Part shown: one piece after another, positions 39,736 to 49,042 of the stretch | Layout: every line of letters begins with the position of its first letter | How positions within the stretch are numbered: the stretch's first letter is position 1 | From: Streptomyces sp. NBC_00442 | Lineage (GTDB): Bacteria > Actinomycetota > Actinomycetes > Streptomycetales > Streptomycetaceae | Direction: 5' to 3' | DNA: 64,000 bases | NCBI RefSeq assembly: GCF_036014195.1 | Contig: NZ_CP107918.1 | Location: 3,844,001 to 3,908,000, forward strand | The notes under the pieces: model-generated | Seen by the model: only the letters and a program-made list of their open reading frames with translations | What the model was told of the DNA's origin: nothing | The model's database searches: none | Program-made: the position numbers and the translations under genes

Positions 39736-42700
39736 GTGGCGGTATCCGGCGGAACGAGCGAGGGCGGCATACCCGGCGGCACATCCGGCGGCACGGACGG
39801 CGCCGCCGGTGTTGCCGGTGGGCTGCGGTTCCGCATGCTCGGTCCCGTCGAGGGCGACCTCGACGGCCGGCCCCTGCCGCTCGGACCACCCCAGCAGCGG
39901 GCCCTGCTCGCCGTGCTGCTGCTGCGCGAGGGCCGGCCCGTCTCCATGCCCGAACTGCTCGACGCGATCTGGGGGGAACGGCTGCCCCCGCGCGGCGTCG
40001 GCACCCTGCGCACCTACGTCTCGCGCCTTCGCACCCTCCTGGAGCCGGGCCGCCCCTCGCGCACTCCGGCCAGGCTCCTGGTGTCGGCGGACGACGGATA
40101 CGCGTTGCGGGTTCCGGCCGCGGCGCTCGACACCGTTGTCTTCGAGGCGCGGCTCGCCGAGGCGGCCCGGCTGCGCGGTGCGGGCGACACCGCGGCCGCC
40201 CACCGCGAGCTGACCGGCGCCCTCGCCCTGTGGGGCGGCAGCCCGCTGTCCGGCCTTCCCGGCCCGCACGCGGAGCGCGAGCGCGACCGCCTCACCGAGC
40301 TGTGGCTCTCCGCCCGCGAGGACCACTTCCACGGCGCCCTCGCCCTGGACCGCCACGCCGCGACGATCGCCTCGCTGCGCGCGTTCGCCGCCGAACACCC
40401 GCTGCGCGAACGCACCCAGGCCCTGTTGATGCTGGCGCTGCACCGGGCCGGCCGCCAGGCCGACGCGTTCGCCGTGTACGAGACGACCCGGCGCACCCTG
40501 GACGCCGAACTCGGCGTGCCGCCGGGCCCCGAGCTGACCGCCCTGCACACCCGTCTCCTGACCCGCCCCGCGCGCGAGCCCCGCCAGGCCGGCCGCGCGC
40601 GGGAGACACGGCCGGGGCGGGAGGGCCACCCGTCCGGCGAGCCCCGCTCCGCGCCCGCCGCGGGACGCGGACCCCGCCCGCCGCAGGGGTCGGGCCAGCC
40701 GCACGCGCCCGCCCCGCCGAACGAACACCGCGCGGCGCGCGAGCACGGCACGCCGGGCACATCCCGCCCGTCCGGGGCGCCCCACCCGCTGGGCGCGGCC
40801 CGCCCGGACCGGGGGGCCCGCCCGGAGCCCGGACACCGCCCGGAGCCCGGATACCGCACGGGCCCGCCGTCCGACCCGGCGCCGGCCCAAGAGCCCATTC
40901 CCGCCTGGGAGTTCCGCCGGTCCGATGTGGCAGGGCCCGACGCGTCCCGGTCCGACGCGTCCCGGCCCGGTGCGCCCCAGTTCGATGCGCCGCGATGCGC
41001 CGCGCCGCGAGCCGGCGCGCCCCGCCCGGCCCCGGAGCCGCGCCCCGCCGCCGCGCCCCGCGCGGCCGGCCCCGCGCGCGGCGAACCGGTGCCGTCGACC
41101 GCCCCGACCGCCCCGACCGCCCCCGCCGCCCCCGCCGCTCTCGGCGCGGACATCGGGCCGGACGGCCCCGTACCGCCCGCCGAGCGCCGTCCCGTACACC
41201 CCCGGCCCTCCCAACTCCCGCCCGCGATAGCGGACTTCACCGGCCGAGTGGGTTTCCTCGGCGAGGTGTCCGACCTGCTCCAGGAGGCCGCCGACGGGCG
41301 TTTCACGGGGGTGGGGATCCTGACCGGGCTCGGCGGTGTCGGCAAGAGCGCCCTGGCCGTGCGGGCGGGCCACCGCATGCGCCGGGCCTTCCCCGACGGA
41401 CAGCTCTACGTCGACCTGCGCGGCGGCGACGCCGAGCCCGCCGACAGCGCGGACGTCCTCGCCCACCTGCTGCACTCGCTCGGCGTCGCCGAGGAGGCCG
41501 TGCCCGACGACATCGGCCGGCGCGGCGCCCTGTACCGCTCGCTGCTCTCCGCGCGGCGCGTGCTCGTGCTGCTCGACAACGCGCACGACACCGCGCAGCT
41601 GACGCCCCTGCTGCCCGGCACCCCCGGCAGCGCGGTCCTCGTCACCAGCCGGACCCGCATCGTGGGCCTGCCCGGGGCGCGGATCGTCGACGTGGAGGCG
41701 ATGAGCGAGCAGGACGCGCTGACCATGCTCGAAACCATCGTGGGCGCCGAGCGGGTGCGTGCCGAACCCGAGGCGGCCCGCCAACTCGTCGCGTCCTGCG
41801 GCCGGTTGCCGCTCGCCGTGCGCATCGCGGCGTCCCGGCTCACCGCCCGCTCCGACTGGGCGGTGGCCGACCTGACGGCCCGGCTGCGCGACGAACGCCA
41901 CCGCCTGGACGAGCTGGAGGCCGACGGACTCGGGGTCGACGCCGCGTTCCGGCTCAGCTACGAAGGCCTCGCAGGTCCGGCCGCGCGTGCCTTCCGCCTC
42001 ACGGCCGCCGCGGCCGTGCCGGTCTTCGGGCGGTCCACCGCGGCCGCCCTGCTCGACGCCGACGAGTACGCGGCGGAGGAGGCCCTGGAGGCGCTGGTCG
42101 ACGCCGGTCTCCTGGAGGCCTGCGGGGTGGACCGCTACCGCTTCCACGACCTGGTGCGGATCTTCGCCCGGCGCGTGCTCGACGCCTCGCCCGACGCGGC
42201 CGAACGCCCGGCGGCGCAGCGCAGACTGCTCGACCACGTCCTGGCCACCGTCCGCAACACGGTGCGCTGTCTGCGCCCGCTCAGCCGCGTCCCCGACCTG
42301 CTGCACACCCCGCGGACGCCCGGGTACCGGCCGGCCGACGCCGAGGCCGCGCGGGCCTGGCTCCAGGAGTCGCACCAGCTGATCCGGGACACCGCCGAGC
42401 AGGCCCTCGGCAAGGGCCCCTGGGAGGAGCTGGGCGCGGACGCGCTTCGCCCCGCCGTCGACCTCCTCACCGGCTGGGCACACCTCGTGCTCGGCACGGC
42501 ACGGCGCCGCGAACTCCACGGTCCGGCCCGCCTCGCCCTGACCGTGGCGCACCGTCACGGCGACTCCCGCTCGGCGGGCCGGGCGCTGCGCCTGATCGCC
42601 GCGGTGCCGCAGCAGACCTGCGACACCTACCGTCACACCGAGCGCACCCTGCGGGAAGCCCTGAGGTGCGCGGCGCTGGCCCGCGACCCGCTGACCGAGT

Positions 42701-43413
42701 CGGAGGCGGCACACGAACTCGCCATGATCCTCGCCGCGATGGGGCGGCCCGCCGACGCGCTGCCCCTGTTCGAGCAGGCGTACGCCCGCTTCGTCGAGCT
42801 GGGCAGCAAGGGCGAGGCGGTGCGCGTACTCGCCCATGTCGTACGCGCCCACATGCTGCTCGGCCACAAGGAACGCGCCGAGTCGGCGGCCAATGAAGTG
42901 CTGCGGTCGGCAAGGGAGTTGGGCGACCGGGGTACGCTCGGACATGTGCTGTACCAGATCGGCTGCGCGTTGCTCGCGGGCGGCCGTCCGGTGCGGGCCG
43001 CGGCCCACCTGCGGGAATCGCGCCAGCACCACCAATGGGTCGGCGACCTGCGGTGGGAGGCGATGGCGTGGGCCCGGCTCGCGCACTGCGCGCTGGCCAG
43101 GGAGCGGCCCGGCGAGGCCGCGGCCTGCGCCACCCAGGCGCTGTCCATCGAGGGCGACCTCGGCGATCCGTTCTGCCGGGGCCTCGCGCTCGCGGCCCGC
43201 GGCCGTGCGCTGCTCGCCCTCGGCGAGACGCCGGCGCTGTCCGCGCTGGCCTCGCTGCGCACCGCGCACCGGCTGCTCAGCGCGCGCGGCGCGGCGGAGG
43301 CCGACGAGCTGACGTCGCTGTTGCGGTCCGCGCCCGCGGTGCCGGGACAGCCCCCGGGCCCGCCGGGAAGCCCGGTGGGCGGGGCCACGAGTGCAGCCGG
43401 CGCTGCCCTCTGA
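39736..43413 (+). CDS. AfsR/SARP-family regulator with long disordered linker, NB-ARC and TPR domains, within the CIS locus
   Basis: A 1225-residue regulator. About 30-125 is the winged-helix DNA-binding domain (RFRMLGPVEG, QQRALLAVLLLREGRPVSMPELLDAIWG), and about 130-275 the BTAD domain (ending DAELGVPPGPE). About 276-490 is a Pro/Arg/Ala-rich disordered linker with degenerate D-A-S-R and G-A-P-R repeats. The NB-ARC ATPase follows, with Walker A GLGGVGKSAL near 532-541 and Walker B RVLVLLDNAH. From about 830 to the end are TPR helices. It lies between the two halves of the contractile injection locus and 50 bases before a CIS-associated membrane-protein gene, so it may control the system. 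GTG 39736 is preceded by an AGGGCGA stretch. Confidence 0.92.
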   Translation: MAVSGGTSEGGIPGGTSGGTDGAAGVAGGLRFRMLGPVEGDLDGRPLPLGPPQQRALLAVLLLREGRPVSMPELLDAIWGERLPPRGVGTLRTYVSRLRTLLEPGRPSRTPARLLVSADDGYALRVPAAALDTVVFEARLAEAARLRGAGDTAAAHRELTGALALWGGSPLSGLPGPHAERERDRLTELWLSAREDHFHGALALDRHAATIASLRAFAAEHPLRERTQALLMLALHRAGRQADAFAVYETTRRTLDAELGVPPGPELTALHTRLLTRPAREPRQAGRARETRPGREGHPSGEPRSAPAAGRGPRPPQGSGQPHAPAPPNEHRAAREHGTPGTSRPSGAPHPLGAARPDRGARPEPGHRPEPGYRTGPPSDPAPAQEPIPAWEFRRSDVAGPDASRSDASRPGAPQFDAPRCAAPRAGAPRPAPEPRPAAAPRAAGPARGEPVPSTAPTAPTAPAAPAALGADIGPDGPVPPAERRPVHPRPSQLPPAIADFTGRVGFLGEVSDLLQEAADGRFTGVGILTGLGGVGKSALAVRAGHRMRRAFPDGQLYVDLRGGDAEPADSADVLAHLLHSLGVAEEAVPDDIGRRGALYRSLLSARRVLVLLDNAHDTAQLTPLLPGTPGSAVLVTSRTRIVGLPGARIVDVEAMSEQDALTMLETIVGAERVRAEPEAARQLVASCGRLPLAVRIAASRLTARSDWAVADLTARLRDERHRLDELEADGLGVDAAFRLSYEGLAGPAARAFRLTAAAAVPVFGRSTAAALLDADEYAAEEALEALVDAGLLEACGVDRYRFHDLVRIFARRVLDASPDAAERPAAQRRLLDHVLATVRNTVRCLRPLSRVPDLLHTPRTPGYRPADAEAARAWLQESHQLIRDTAEQALGKGPWEELGADALRPAVDLLTGWAHLVLGTARRRELHGPARLALTVAHRHGDSRSAGRALRLIAAVPQQTCDTYRHTERTLREALRCAALARDPLTESEAAHELAMILAAMGRPADALPLFEQAYARFVELGSKGEAVRVLAHVVRAHMLLGHKERAESAANEVLRSARELGDRGTLGHVLYQIGCALLAGGRPVRAAAHLRESRQHHQWVGDLRWEAMAWARLAHCALARERPGEAAACATQALSIEGDLGDPFCRGLALAARGRALLALGETPALSALASLRTAHRLLSARGAAEADELTSLLRSAPAVPGQPPGPPGSPVGGATSAAGAAL

Positions 43414-43463
43414 CAGAGCCTTTCGGGCAGGGGGGCGCGGGGCCCGCGCCCTAGCCTTCCCCC

Positions 43464-45029
43464 ATGACCATGTGGACGTCTCTGGACCCGGCCGCCGTCG
43501 CCGTCGATCCCGGTGGGCGGGCCACCGCACGGCTGCGCGTGCGCAACACCGGGGACACCGTCGAGGAGTACCGCCTCTCGGTCGTCGGCACCCCCGCGGG
43601 CTGGTCCCGGGTGGAGCCCGACACCCTGCGTCTGTACCCCGGCAGCGAAGGCACCGCGGAGATCTCCTTCGCGCCGCCGCGCTCCCCCGACGCCCTGGCG
43701 GGCCCGGCCTCGTACGGGATCCGCGTGGAGCCCCGCGACCACCCCGAGGTGCGGGACGTCCTCGAAGGACAGGTCACGGTCGCGCCGTTCACCGAGGTGC
43801 GTGCCGAGCTGATGCCGGCGACCCTGGTGGGCCGGTTCCGCGCGCGGGCCTCGGTCGCCGTCGACAACGTCGGCAACACCACGCTCACGGCATCCCTGAC
43901 CCTGCGCGACGAGGCCAACCGGCTCACCTACGAGATGGCACCCAACGCGGTCCAAGTGGAGCCCGGAAGGGCCGCGTTCGCGAAGCTGACCGTCCGGCCG
44001 CAGCGGGTCCGCTGGACCGGCGGCACCGAGCACCACCGCCTGAGCCTGTCGGTGCGCCGCTCCGGGGACGACACCGCCGTCGATCTTTCCGGCACCTTCG
44101 AGCAGCGTGCGGTACTGCCGCGCTGGATGCTCGTCGTCGCGAGCGCGGCGGTCACGGCGTCGGTCGCGTTCGTGATGCTGTGGCTCGGCTTCCAGCCGAA
44201 GGTCGCCACCGCGGCCGGCGAGATGCAGGCCGCCGCCGGCGCGCAGCCCGTGCCGCAGGGCTCCGAGACCCCGCTGCCCGCCGCCCCCTCGTCCCCGCCG
44301 CCGGCCGCGCCTCCCGGCGCGGCGGTCCCGCCCGCGGGCGGCTCGGGCGGCGGCGACGGTGGCGCGGGCGGCGACTCCTCGCAGGTCGGCGGCGGCCCGC
44401 CCGTCCCGCCGCCCGCGCCGAGGACCGCGCCCAAGCCGGCCGCCGACGCCCCCGTCGGGCCCGTCTGGGACGTGGGCTACAAGCCGGACGTCATCGTCAC
44501 GTACGCCCAGTACCGCCTGGCCACCCTCGGCAACGAGTGCGCCCTGAAGCCCGGCTGGACCGCGGCCGTCATCGACAAGGCCACCCAGACCTCGCTGGCC
44601 TGCTACCAGCGGCACGTCATGGCGGACCAGAAGACCAGCCGCCAGCTGACGCTCACCGACCAGCGGTACGGCACCCTCGGCCGGGCCACCCTCACCTCGA
44701 TGTGGGCCCAGGGCATCCGCCCGGAGGACGTGAAGAGCGGCGCGAACAACTTCAAGGTCCGGATGCTCGCGGCGTCCCTGTGGTGGGCCAACCAGTCGGC
44801 GATCTCCGACGTCGACCTCGACCGCGACCGGGACTACGCCGAAAAGGGCGTCGCCTACTTCAAGAACCCCGCCAAGGGCGAGACGATGAAGGCGGACGCG
44901 GGACTCGCGTCGGCGATCAAGGAGTACCAGCAGAACGTCGGCCTGAAGCCGACCGGCGTCGCCGATTCGAAGACCCTCAACTGGCTGGTCGGCGGGGCGG
45001 TCAAGGAACCCGGCAAGGTCGGCCGTTAG
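43464..45029 (+). CDS. CIS-associated membrane protein with peptidoglycan-binding-like C-terminus
   Basis: A 521-residue protein without signal peptide. Residues 1-210 are two Ig-like beta modules (RLRVRNTGDTVEEYRL, GPASYGIRVEP, ASVAVDNVGNTTLTASL). Residues 221-243 form one transmembrane helix (WMLVVASAAVTASVAFVMLW). Residues 250-340 are a Pro/Gly/Ala linker. Residues 345-521 resemble a peptidoglycan-binding domain pair (YAQYRLATLGNECALKPGWTAAVIDKATQTSLACYQ, AIKEYQQNVGLKPTGVADSKTLNWLV). Topology by positive-inside places the beta modules in the cytoplasm and the binding domain in the wall space. The next gene is a paralogue with the same N-terminal half. A second start at ATG 43470 is possible. 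It may anchor or sense CIS particles. Confidence 0.85.
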   Translation: MTMWTSLDPAAVAVDPGGRATARLRVRNTGDTVEEYRLSVVGTPAGWSRVEPDTLRLYPGSEGTAEISFAPPRSPDALAGPASYGIRVEPRDHPEVRDVLEGQVTVAPFTEVRAELMPATLVGRFRARASVAVDNVGNTTLTASLTLRDEANRLTYEMAPNAVQVEPGRAAFAKLTVRPQRVRWTGGTEHHRLSLSVRRSGDDTAVDLSGTFEQRAVLPRWMLVVASAAVTASVAFVMLWLGFQPKVATAAGEMQAAAGAQPVPQGSETPLPAAPSSPPPAAPPGAAVPPAGGSGGGDGGAGGDSSQVGGGPPVPPPAPRTAPKPAADAPVGPVWDVGYKPDVIVTYAQYRLATLGNECALKPGWTAAVIDKATQTSLACYQRHVMADQKTSRQLTLTDQRYGTLGRATLTSMWAQGIRPEDVKSGANNFKVRMLAASLWWANQSAISDVDLDRDRDYAEKGVAYFKNPAKGETMKADAGLASAIKEYQQNVGLKPTGVADSKTLNWLVGGAVKEPGKVGR

Positions 45030-45095
45030 CGCGGGCGTTAGCGGGCGTTAGGCCCTGCTGATCGCGGCCTGCGAGGCTGGTCGCGCTCATGAACT

Positions 45096-45127
45096 CCCGG
45101 GCGGTTGTTCCCCCGCGACCGCCCGGG
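45096..45127 (+). terminator. Hairpin between the two paralogous membrane-protein genes
   Basis: CCCGGGCGGT (45096-45105) and ACCGCCCGGG (45118-45127) pair perfectly around a 12-base loop, 67 bases beyond the stop of the first paralogue. The remaining 160 bases before the next start hold no recognised gene and probably carry a promoter. Confidence 0.6.
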
Positions 45128-45289
45128 TCCCCCGTGCCGGAGACCTGCCGGTGCCGGGCGAGGACGTCGACCGGCGGCCGGGGCGTCCGACGCGCGGGCA
45201 TGGCCGCTCGGGCAGCCAGTCCTGCCCCCGGAACTGCCCCTTCCGTCCCTGTACTTCACCCCCCGGCCCACTTGACTCATGGGGTGAGT

Positions 45290-46711
45290 ATGTGGACTGC
45301 CCTGGAGCCCCCCGCCACCACCGTCGCACCCGGTGACAGCGCCGTCGTACGACTGCGGGTGCGCAACACCGGGGACACGGTCGAGGAGTACCGGCTCTCT
45401 CCGGTCGGTGACCCCGCCGGGTGGGCGAGCATCGAGCCGGCCGTGCTGCGGCTCTACCCCGGGGCGGAGGGAACCTCCGACATCACCTTCGCGCCCCCGC
45501 GCACCCCGGACGCCGTGGCCGGCCCGACTCCGTTCGGCATCCGCGTCGAACCGCGCGAGCACCCCGGGGACGCCGATGTCGTGGAGGGCCGGCTCACCGT
45601 CGGCCCGTTCGCCGAACTCCGTACGGAGCTGGTGCCGCGCACCGTGCGCGGCCGGCGCAGGGCGCGCGGCCGGGTGGCCGTCGACAACCTCGGCAACCAG
45701 CCGCTGACCGCCTCCTTCTCAACCCGCGACAACGGCGACGCCATCACCGTGGAGGCCCTGCCCACCGCGGTCCAGGTCGACCCGGGCCGCGCCGGGTTCG
45801 CCGAGGTCCAGCTGACCGCGACGAACGTGAGCTGGTTCGGCGGGGTGCGCCAGCACCCCTTCACCGTCTCCGTCCTGAGGTCCGGCGAACCCACCCCGAA
45901 CGAGCTGCGCGGCACGTACGTGCAGCCGTCGGTCTTCCCCGGCTGGTTCCTCGCCGTCGGCTCGCTGCTGCTGGCGCTTGCCGTGGCGTTCGCGGTGTTC
46001 TGGTTCCAGCACGACATCGGCGTCAAGAGCCAGGCCTCCGAGCAGGCGGCCGCCCGGGAGGAACCCCTCCCGCAGGGCTCCAAGTCGCCGCTGCCGTCCA
46101 CGCCGCCCTCCCCGTCGAAGGCCCCCGACCCGCCGTCCGCGCCGCCCTCGGCCCCGGCCGCCCAGCAGCCGAAGCCGAAGCCCGCCGGCGGTGGGTCCGG
46201 CGGTGGCGGTGGCGGTGGTGGTGGCGGGCCGAAGAAGCCCCAGTACGACCCGAACAAACTGGTACGCATCCAGTCGGGGCTCGGGAAGTACCTGACCACG
46301 GCCACGGACCAGAAGCCGGAGGGCCGCTACGTCTACTCCTGGGACGAGATCCGCGACCAGCCCACGTGGGACCAGTACTGGTACGTGCGCCCGCTGCCGA
46401 AGAACGAGTTCGCCTTCACGGCGTCGACCGAGAAGTGGGCCGTCGCCGACAACACCCGGGAGGGCAACCAGGTGCAGATGTGGGGGGCGTCCGGCGGTGA
46501 TGCGAGCCTGACGAACGGCCAGATGACGTCGAACCAGAAGTGGGCGATAGAACCGATCGAGGGGGCGGACGGGTTTGTGCGGCTGATCAGCAAGGACGGG
46601 GGTTGGTGCCTGTCCGATCTGTCGCCCAACGACAAGGTGATGCAGGTGACGGAGGTGCGCCCCTGCGGAGCCCTCCCGGCCGACCAACAACGCTGGCGCA
46701 TAGTCGACTAG
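45290..46711 (+). CDS. CIS-associated membrane protein with ricin-like beta-trefoil C-terminus
   Basis: A 473-residue paralogue of the preceding protein. Both open M-W-T-[SA]-L-[DE]-P and share RLRVRNTGDTVEEYRLS at about 22-38. One transmembrane helix lies at about 219-240 (GWFLAVGSLLLALAVAFAVFWF). A linker rich in Pro, Ser and Gly (including a run of G codons near 46195-46226) follows. The last 150 residues look like a beta-trefoil or ricin-type lectin fold (LVRIQSGLGKYLTT, WVKWAVADN-type motif EKWAVADNTREGNQVQMW, GWCLSDLSPNDKV, QQRWRIVD). The C-terminal module therefore differs from its neighbour, while the cytoplasmic half is conserved. ATG 45290 is chosen since GGGGTGAG lies just upstream and the protein then aligns with its paralogue; GTG 45284 is possible. 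Confidence 0.83.
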   Translation: MWTALEPPATTVAPGDSAVVRLRVRNTGDTVEEYRLSPVGDPAGWASIEPAVLRLYPGAEGTSDITFAPPRTPDAVAGPTPFGIRVEPREHPGDADVVEGRLTVGPFAELRTELVPRTVRGRRRARGRVAVDNLGNQPLTASFSTRDNGDAITVEALPTAVQVDPGRAGFAEVQLTATNVSWFGGVRQHPFTVSVLRSGEPTPNELRGTYVQPSVFPGWFLAVGSLLLALAVAFAVFWFQHDIGVKSQASEQAAAREEPLPQGSKSPLPSTPPSPSKAPDPPSAPPSAPAAQQPKPKPAGGGSGGGGGGGGGGPKKPQYDPNKLVRIQSGLGKYLTTATDQKPEGRYVYSWDEIRDQPTWDQYWYVRPLPKNEFAFTASTEKWAVADNTREGNQVQMWGASGGDASLTNGQMTSNQKWAIEPIEGADGFVRLISKDGGWCLSDLSPNDKVMQVTEVRPCGALPADQQRWRIVD

Positions 46712-46930
46712 CCCCCCGGGGGGGCTCCGACCCGGCCCCGTTCGCGCCTGAGGGGCGTTCGTCCTCAAGCTCCCGGGAAGACCAATCACCGTCCATCGCC
46801 CGGTTGAACACACCTGGTCGAGGCCAACCTGCGCGCGGCCGGCATCTCCGTCCCGAGTCGGACCCGGCCGCCCGGCGGACCCGGCCGCCCGGCAGACCGG
46901 GTCGGCCGGACGGGACGTCGAAGACACGAC
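46712..46930. repeat. Convergent intergenic region with dispersed repeats
   Basis: This 219-base gap between converging genes starts with a self-complementary AGCCCCCC/GGGGGGCT. It then carries TTCGCGCCTGAGGGGCG and TTCGTCCTCAA (about 46740-46766), which match 61969-61989 in another intergenic region. It ends with the 27-base element whose other copy is at 244-270. No gene was recognised. These are typical Streptomyces intergenic repeats. Confidence 0.65.
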
Positions 46931-49042
46931 CTAGGGGGTCCAGGCGAGGCCGACGCCGGGGACGAGGCGGCCGGATTTCACGTACTCCCGCCGCGCTCCG
47001 ACCCGCACGTCCTCCGCGGACACCGCACCCCCCCGTCCCGCCGCGAGATACCCCGCCGTGACTCCCGCGGAGCGAATCGCGCCGCCGGCGAGGTCGAACT
47101 CCTTGGCGCAACGCAGGAGTTCGGCGTCGAGGCCGGGCTCCTGCGGCACCCCCGCCAGGCAGCTGCGCCACAGCTGGGCGCGCAGTTCCACGTCGGGGAA
47201 CGGGAAGTCCACGATCAGGTCGATCCGCCGCGTGAAGGCCTCGTCGATGTTGGCCCGCAGGTTCGTCGTCAGGACCGCGATGCCGTCGAACGCCTCAAGC
47301 CGCTGGAGCAGGTACGCGCTCTCCAGGTTCGCGTACCGGTCGTGCGAGCTCTTCACCTCCGACCGCTTGCCGAACACCGCGTCCGCCTCGTCGAAGAGCA
47401 GCACCGAGTCCGTCCGGTCCGCCTCCGCGAAGATCTTCTCCAGGTTCTTCTCCGTCTCGCCGACGTACTTGTCGACGACGGACGACAGGTCGACCACGTA
47501 CATGTCGAGCCCGAGCTCCCCCGCGACGACCTCCGCCGCGAGCGTCTTGCCCGTGCCGGAGTCCCCCGCGAACAGCGCGACGACGCCCCGCCCGCGCCCG
47601 CCCCCCGTGCGCAGCCGCCACTCGCCGAGCACCCGGTCCCGGTGCCTGGCCCGTCCGGCCAGTTCGTGCAGCATCCCGAGCGGTTCGGCCGGAAGGACCA
47701 GGTCCGCGAAGCCGACGGCCGGCCTGACCCGCCGCGCGTGCCGGTCGAGCAGCGGCGCCGACAGGAGCCGGGCGCTGCGCTGCACATGGCCGAGGCCGAC
47801 CGGAACACCTTCGAACCCGGCGAGCGCCAGCGCCCCCCGCGCGGCCAGCCGCACCTGTCCCGCGCCGAGCCGATACGGCCCGACGGCCTCTGCCAAGTCG
47901 CCCTCGTACGAGGGGAGTTCCTCGCTCCACGCGGTCAGCGGATCCGTCTCGACGGCCGTGTCCTCCAGGGCCAGGAGCGCGGCCCCCGGCGCCCATGTGG
48001 GGTCGTACGGCTGGGTTCCGGCGAACACCACGGTCACGTCGGGCGCGGCGAGTTCGCGGACCAGCGGTCCCGGTTGGTCGTCCGGGAGCTCCACGACCAC
48101 CGCCGTCCCCGCCCCGCGCAGCCGTGCCTCGCGCAGCAGCGCGCGCACCGCCGCGTGGTCGGTGTGCCCGTTGTGGTCGGTGTGCCGGGCGTGCCCGGTG
48201 TGCTCGCCGTGTCCGGTGCTCACGGGGCGGTGGCGCAGCACCGCGCGGCCCGCGCCGCGCAGGGCGAGGGTCACCGCGTCCGCGCCGCTCCCCGCCCTGC
48301 GCTCGCGCAGATGGACGCAGACGGGCCGCTGTGCCAGCGCGATCCGCGCCGCGACCCCGTCGTCGGGAGCCGAGCCGCCCGGCGTGAGCAACTCGACCCC
48401 CCATCCGCCCAGTTGACCGTCGAGCGTGTCGTCCCCCAGGAGATGGGCGACCACCCGCTCCGGGACTCGCAGCGCCCGGCCCGGCAGCGGCCGCTCCTCG
48501 TCCTCCAGGACCACCAGGCCCTTCGCGACCAGCGGCGCGGCGGGGTGGAAGCGCCCCCGCGCCACGGGGTCGTACGGGCCCGTCCCCGCGAGGTCGAGGG
48601 CGAGGGTCACCGAGGCCCTGCGGCGGCCCACGTCGTCGTTGAGGTAGCCGTACAGCGCCTCGAAGCGCCGGTCCACGTCGGGCGCGAGGGCCACCAGGAG
48701 GATCAGCTCATCGAGCTCGCCCAGGCCGAAGTTCCCGGCGAGGAGCGCCAGACGGTCGTCCGGCCCGAAGAGCAACTCGCTTTCGTCGAGAGGGAGTTCG
48801 GTCGGCGCCGCGCCCGCTTCCGTAGGTGACGGCGACTGCGACTGCGACTGCGACGGTGATGGTGACGGCGGCGCGGGCATCGGGGCCGCGGCCAGGCGGG
48901 CCGCCGTGTCCGCCGAGACGTACAGGCCGCGGAGCGGGTCCTGGGCCGTCGGGTCGTCGGCGGAGCGCGACTCCACCAGGGCCGCGATCGTCGTACGCAG
49001 ACGGTCGAGCCGGAGCAGCAGGGCGCGGGCGGCCTCGTTCAC
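46931..49042 (-). CDS. AAA+ ATPase of the contractile injection system (Afp15-like)
   Basis: A 703-residue cytoplasmic ATPase. About 1-130 is helical with a Ser/Pro/Gln repeat (PSPSQSQSQSPSP) coded by a 6-base repeat near 48826-48860. About 150-450 is a divergent, degenerate domain. The C-terminal 260 residues are a classical AAA+ module: Walker A FAGDSGTGKTLAAEVV near 490-505, Walker B SVLLFDEADAVFGKR, sensor AVLTTNLRANIDEAFTRRIDLIVDFPFPD with the arginine finger. Every Afp/PVC-type cluster has such an ATPase near its cap gene, thought to assist particle assembly. The GTG start overlaps the stop of the DUF4255 gene (GTGA). Confidence 0.93.
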   Translation of the reverse strand: MNEAARALLLRLDRLRTTIAALVESRSADDPTAQDPLRGLYVSADTAARLAAAPMPAPPSPSPSQSQSQSPSPTEAGAAPTELPLDESELLFGPDDRLALLAGNFGLGELDELILLVALAPDVDRRFEALYGYLNDDVGRRRASVTLALDLAGTGPYDPVARGRFHPAAPLVAKGLVVLEDEERPLPGRALRVPERVVAHLLGDDTLDGQLGGWGVELLTPGGSAPDDGVAARIALAQRPVCVHLRERRAGSGADAVTLALRGAGRAVLRHRPVSTGHGEHTGHARHTDHNGHTDHAAVRALLREARLRGAGTAVVVELPDDQPGPLVRELAAPDVTVVFAGTQPYDPTWAPGAALLALEDTAVETDPLTAWSEELPSYEGDLAEAVGPYRLGAGQVRLAARGALALAGFEGVPVGLGHVQRSARLLSAPLLDRHARRVRPAVGFADLVLPAEPLGMLHELAGRARHRDRVLGEWRLRTGGGRGRGVVALFAGDSGTGKTLAAEVVAGELGLDMYVVDLSSVVDKYVGETEKNLEKIFAEADRTDSVLLFDEADAVFGKRSEVKSSHDRYANLESAYLLQRLEAFDGIAVLTTNLRANIDEAFTRRIDLIVDFPFPDVELRAQLWRSCLAGVPQEPGLDAELLRCAKEFDLAGGAIRSAGVTAGYLAAGRGGAVSAEDVRVGARREYVKSGRLVPGVGLAWTP

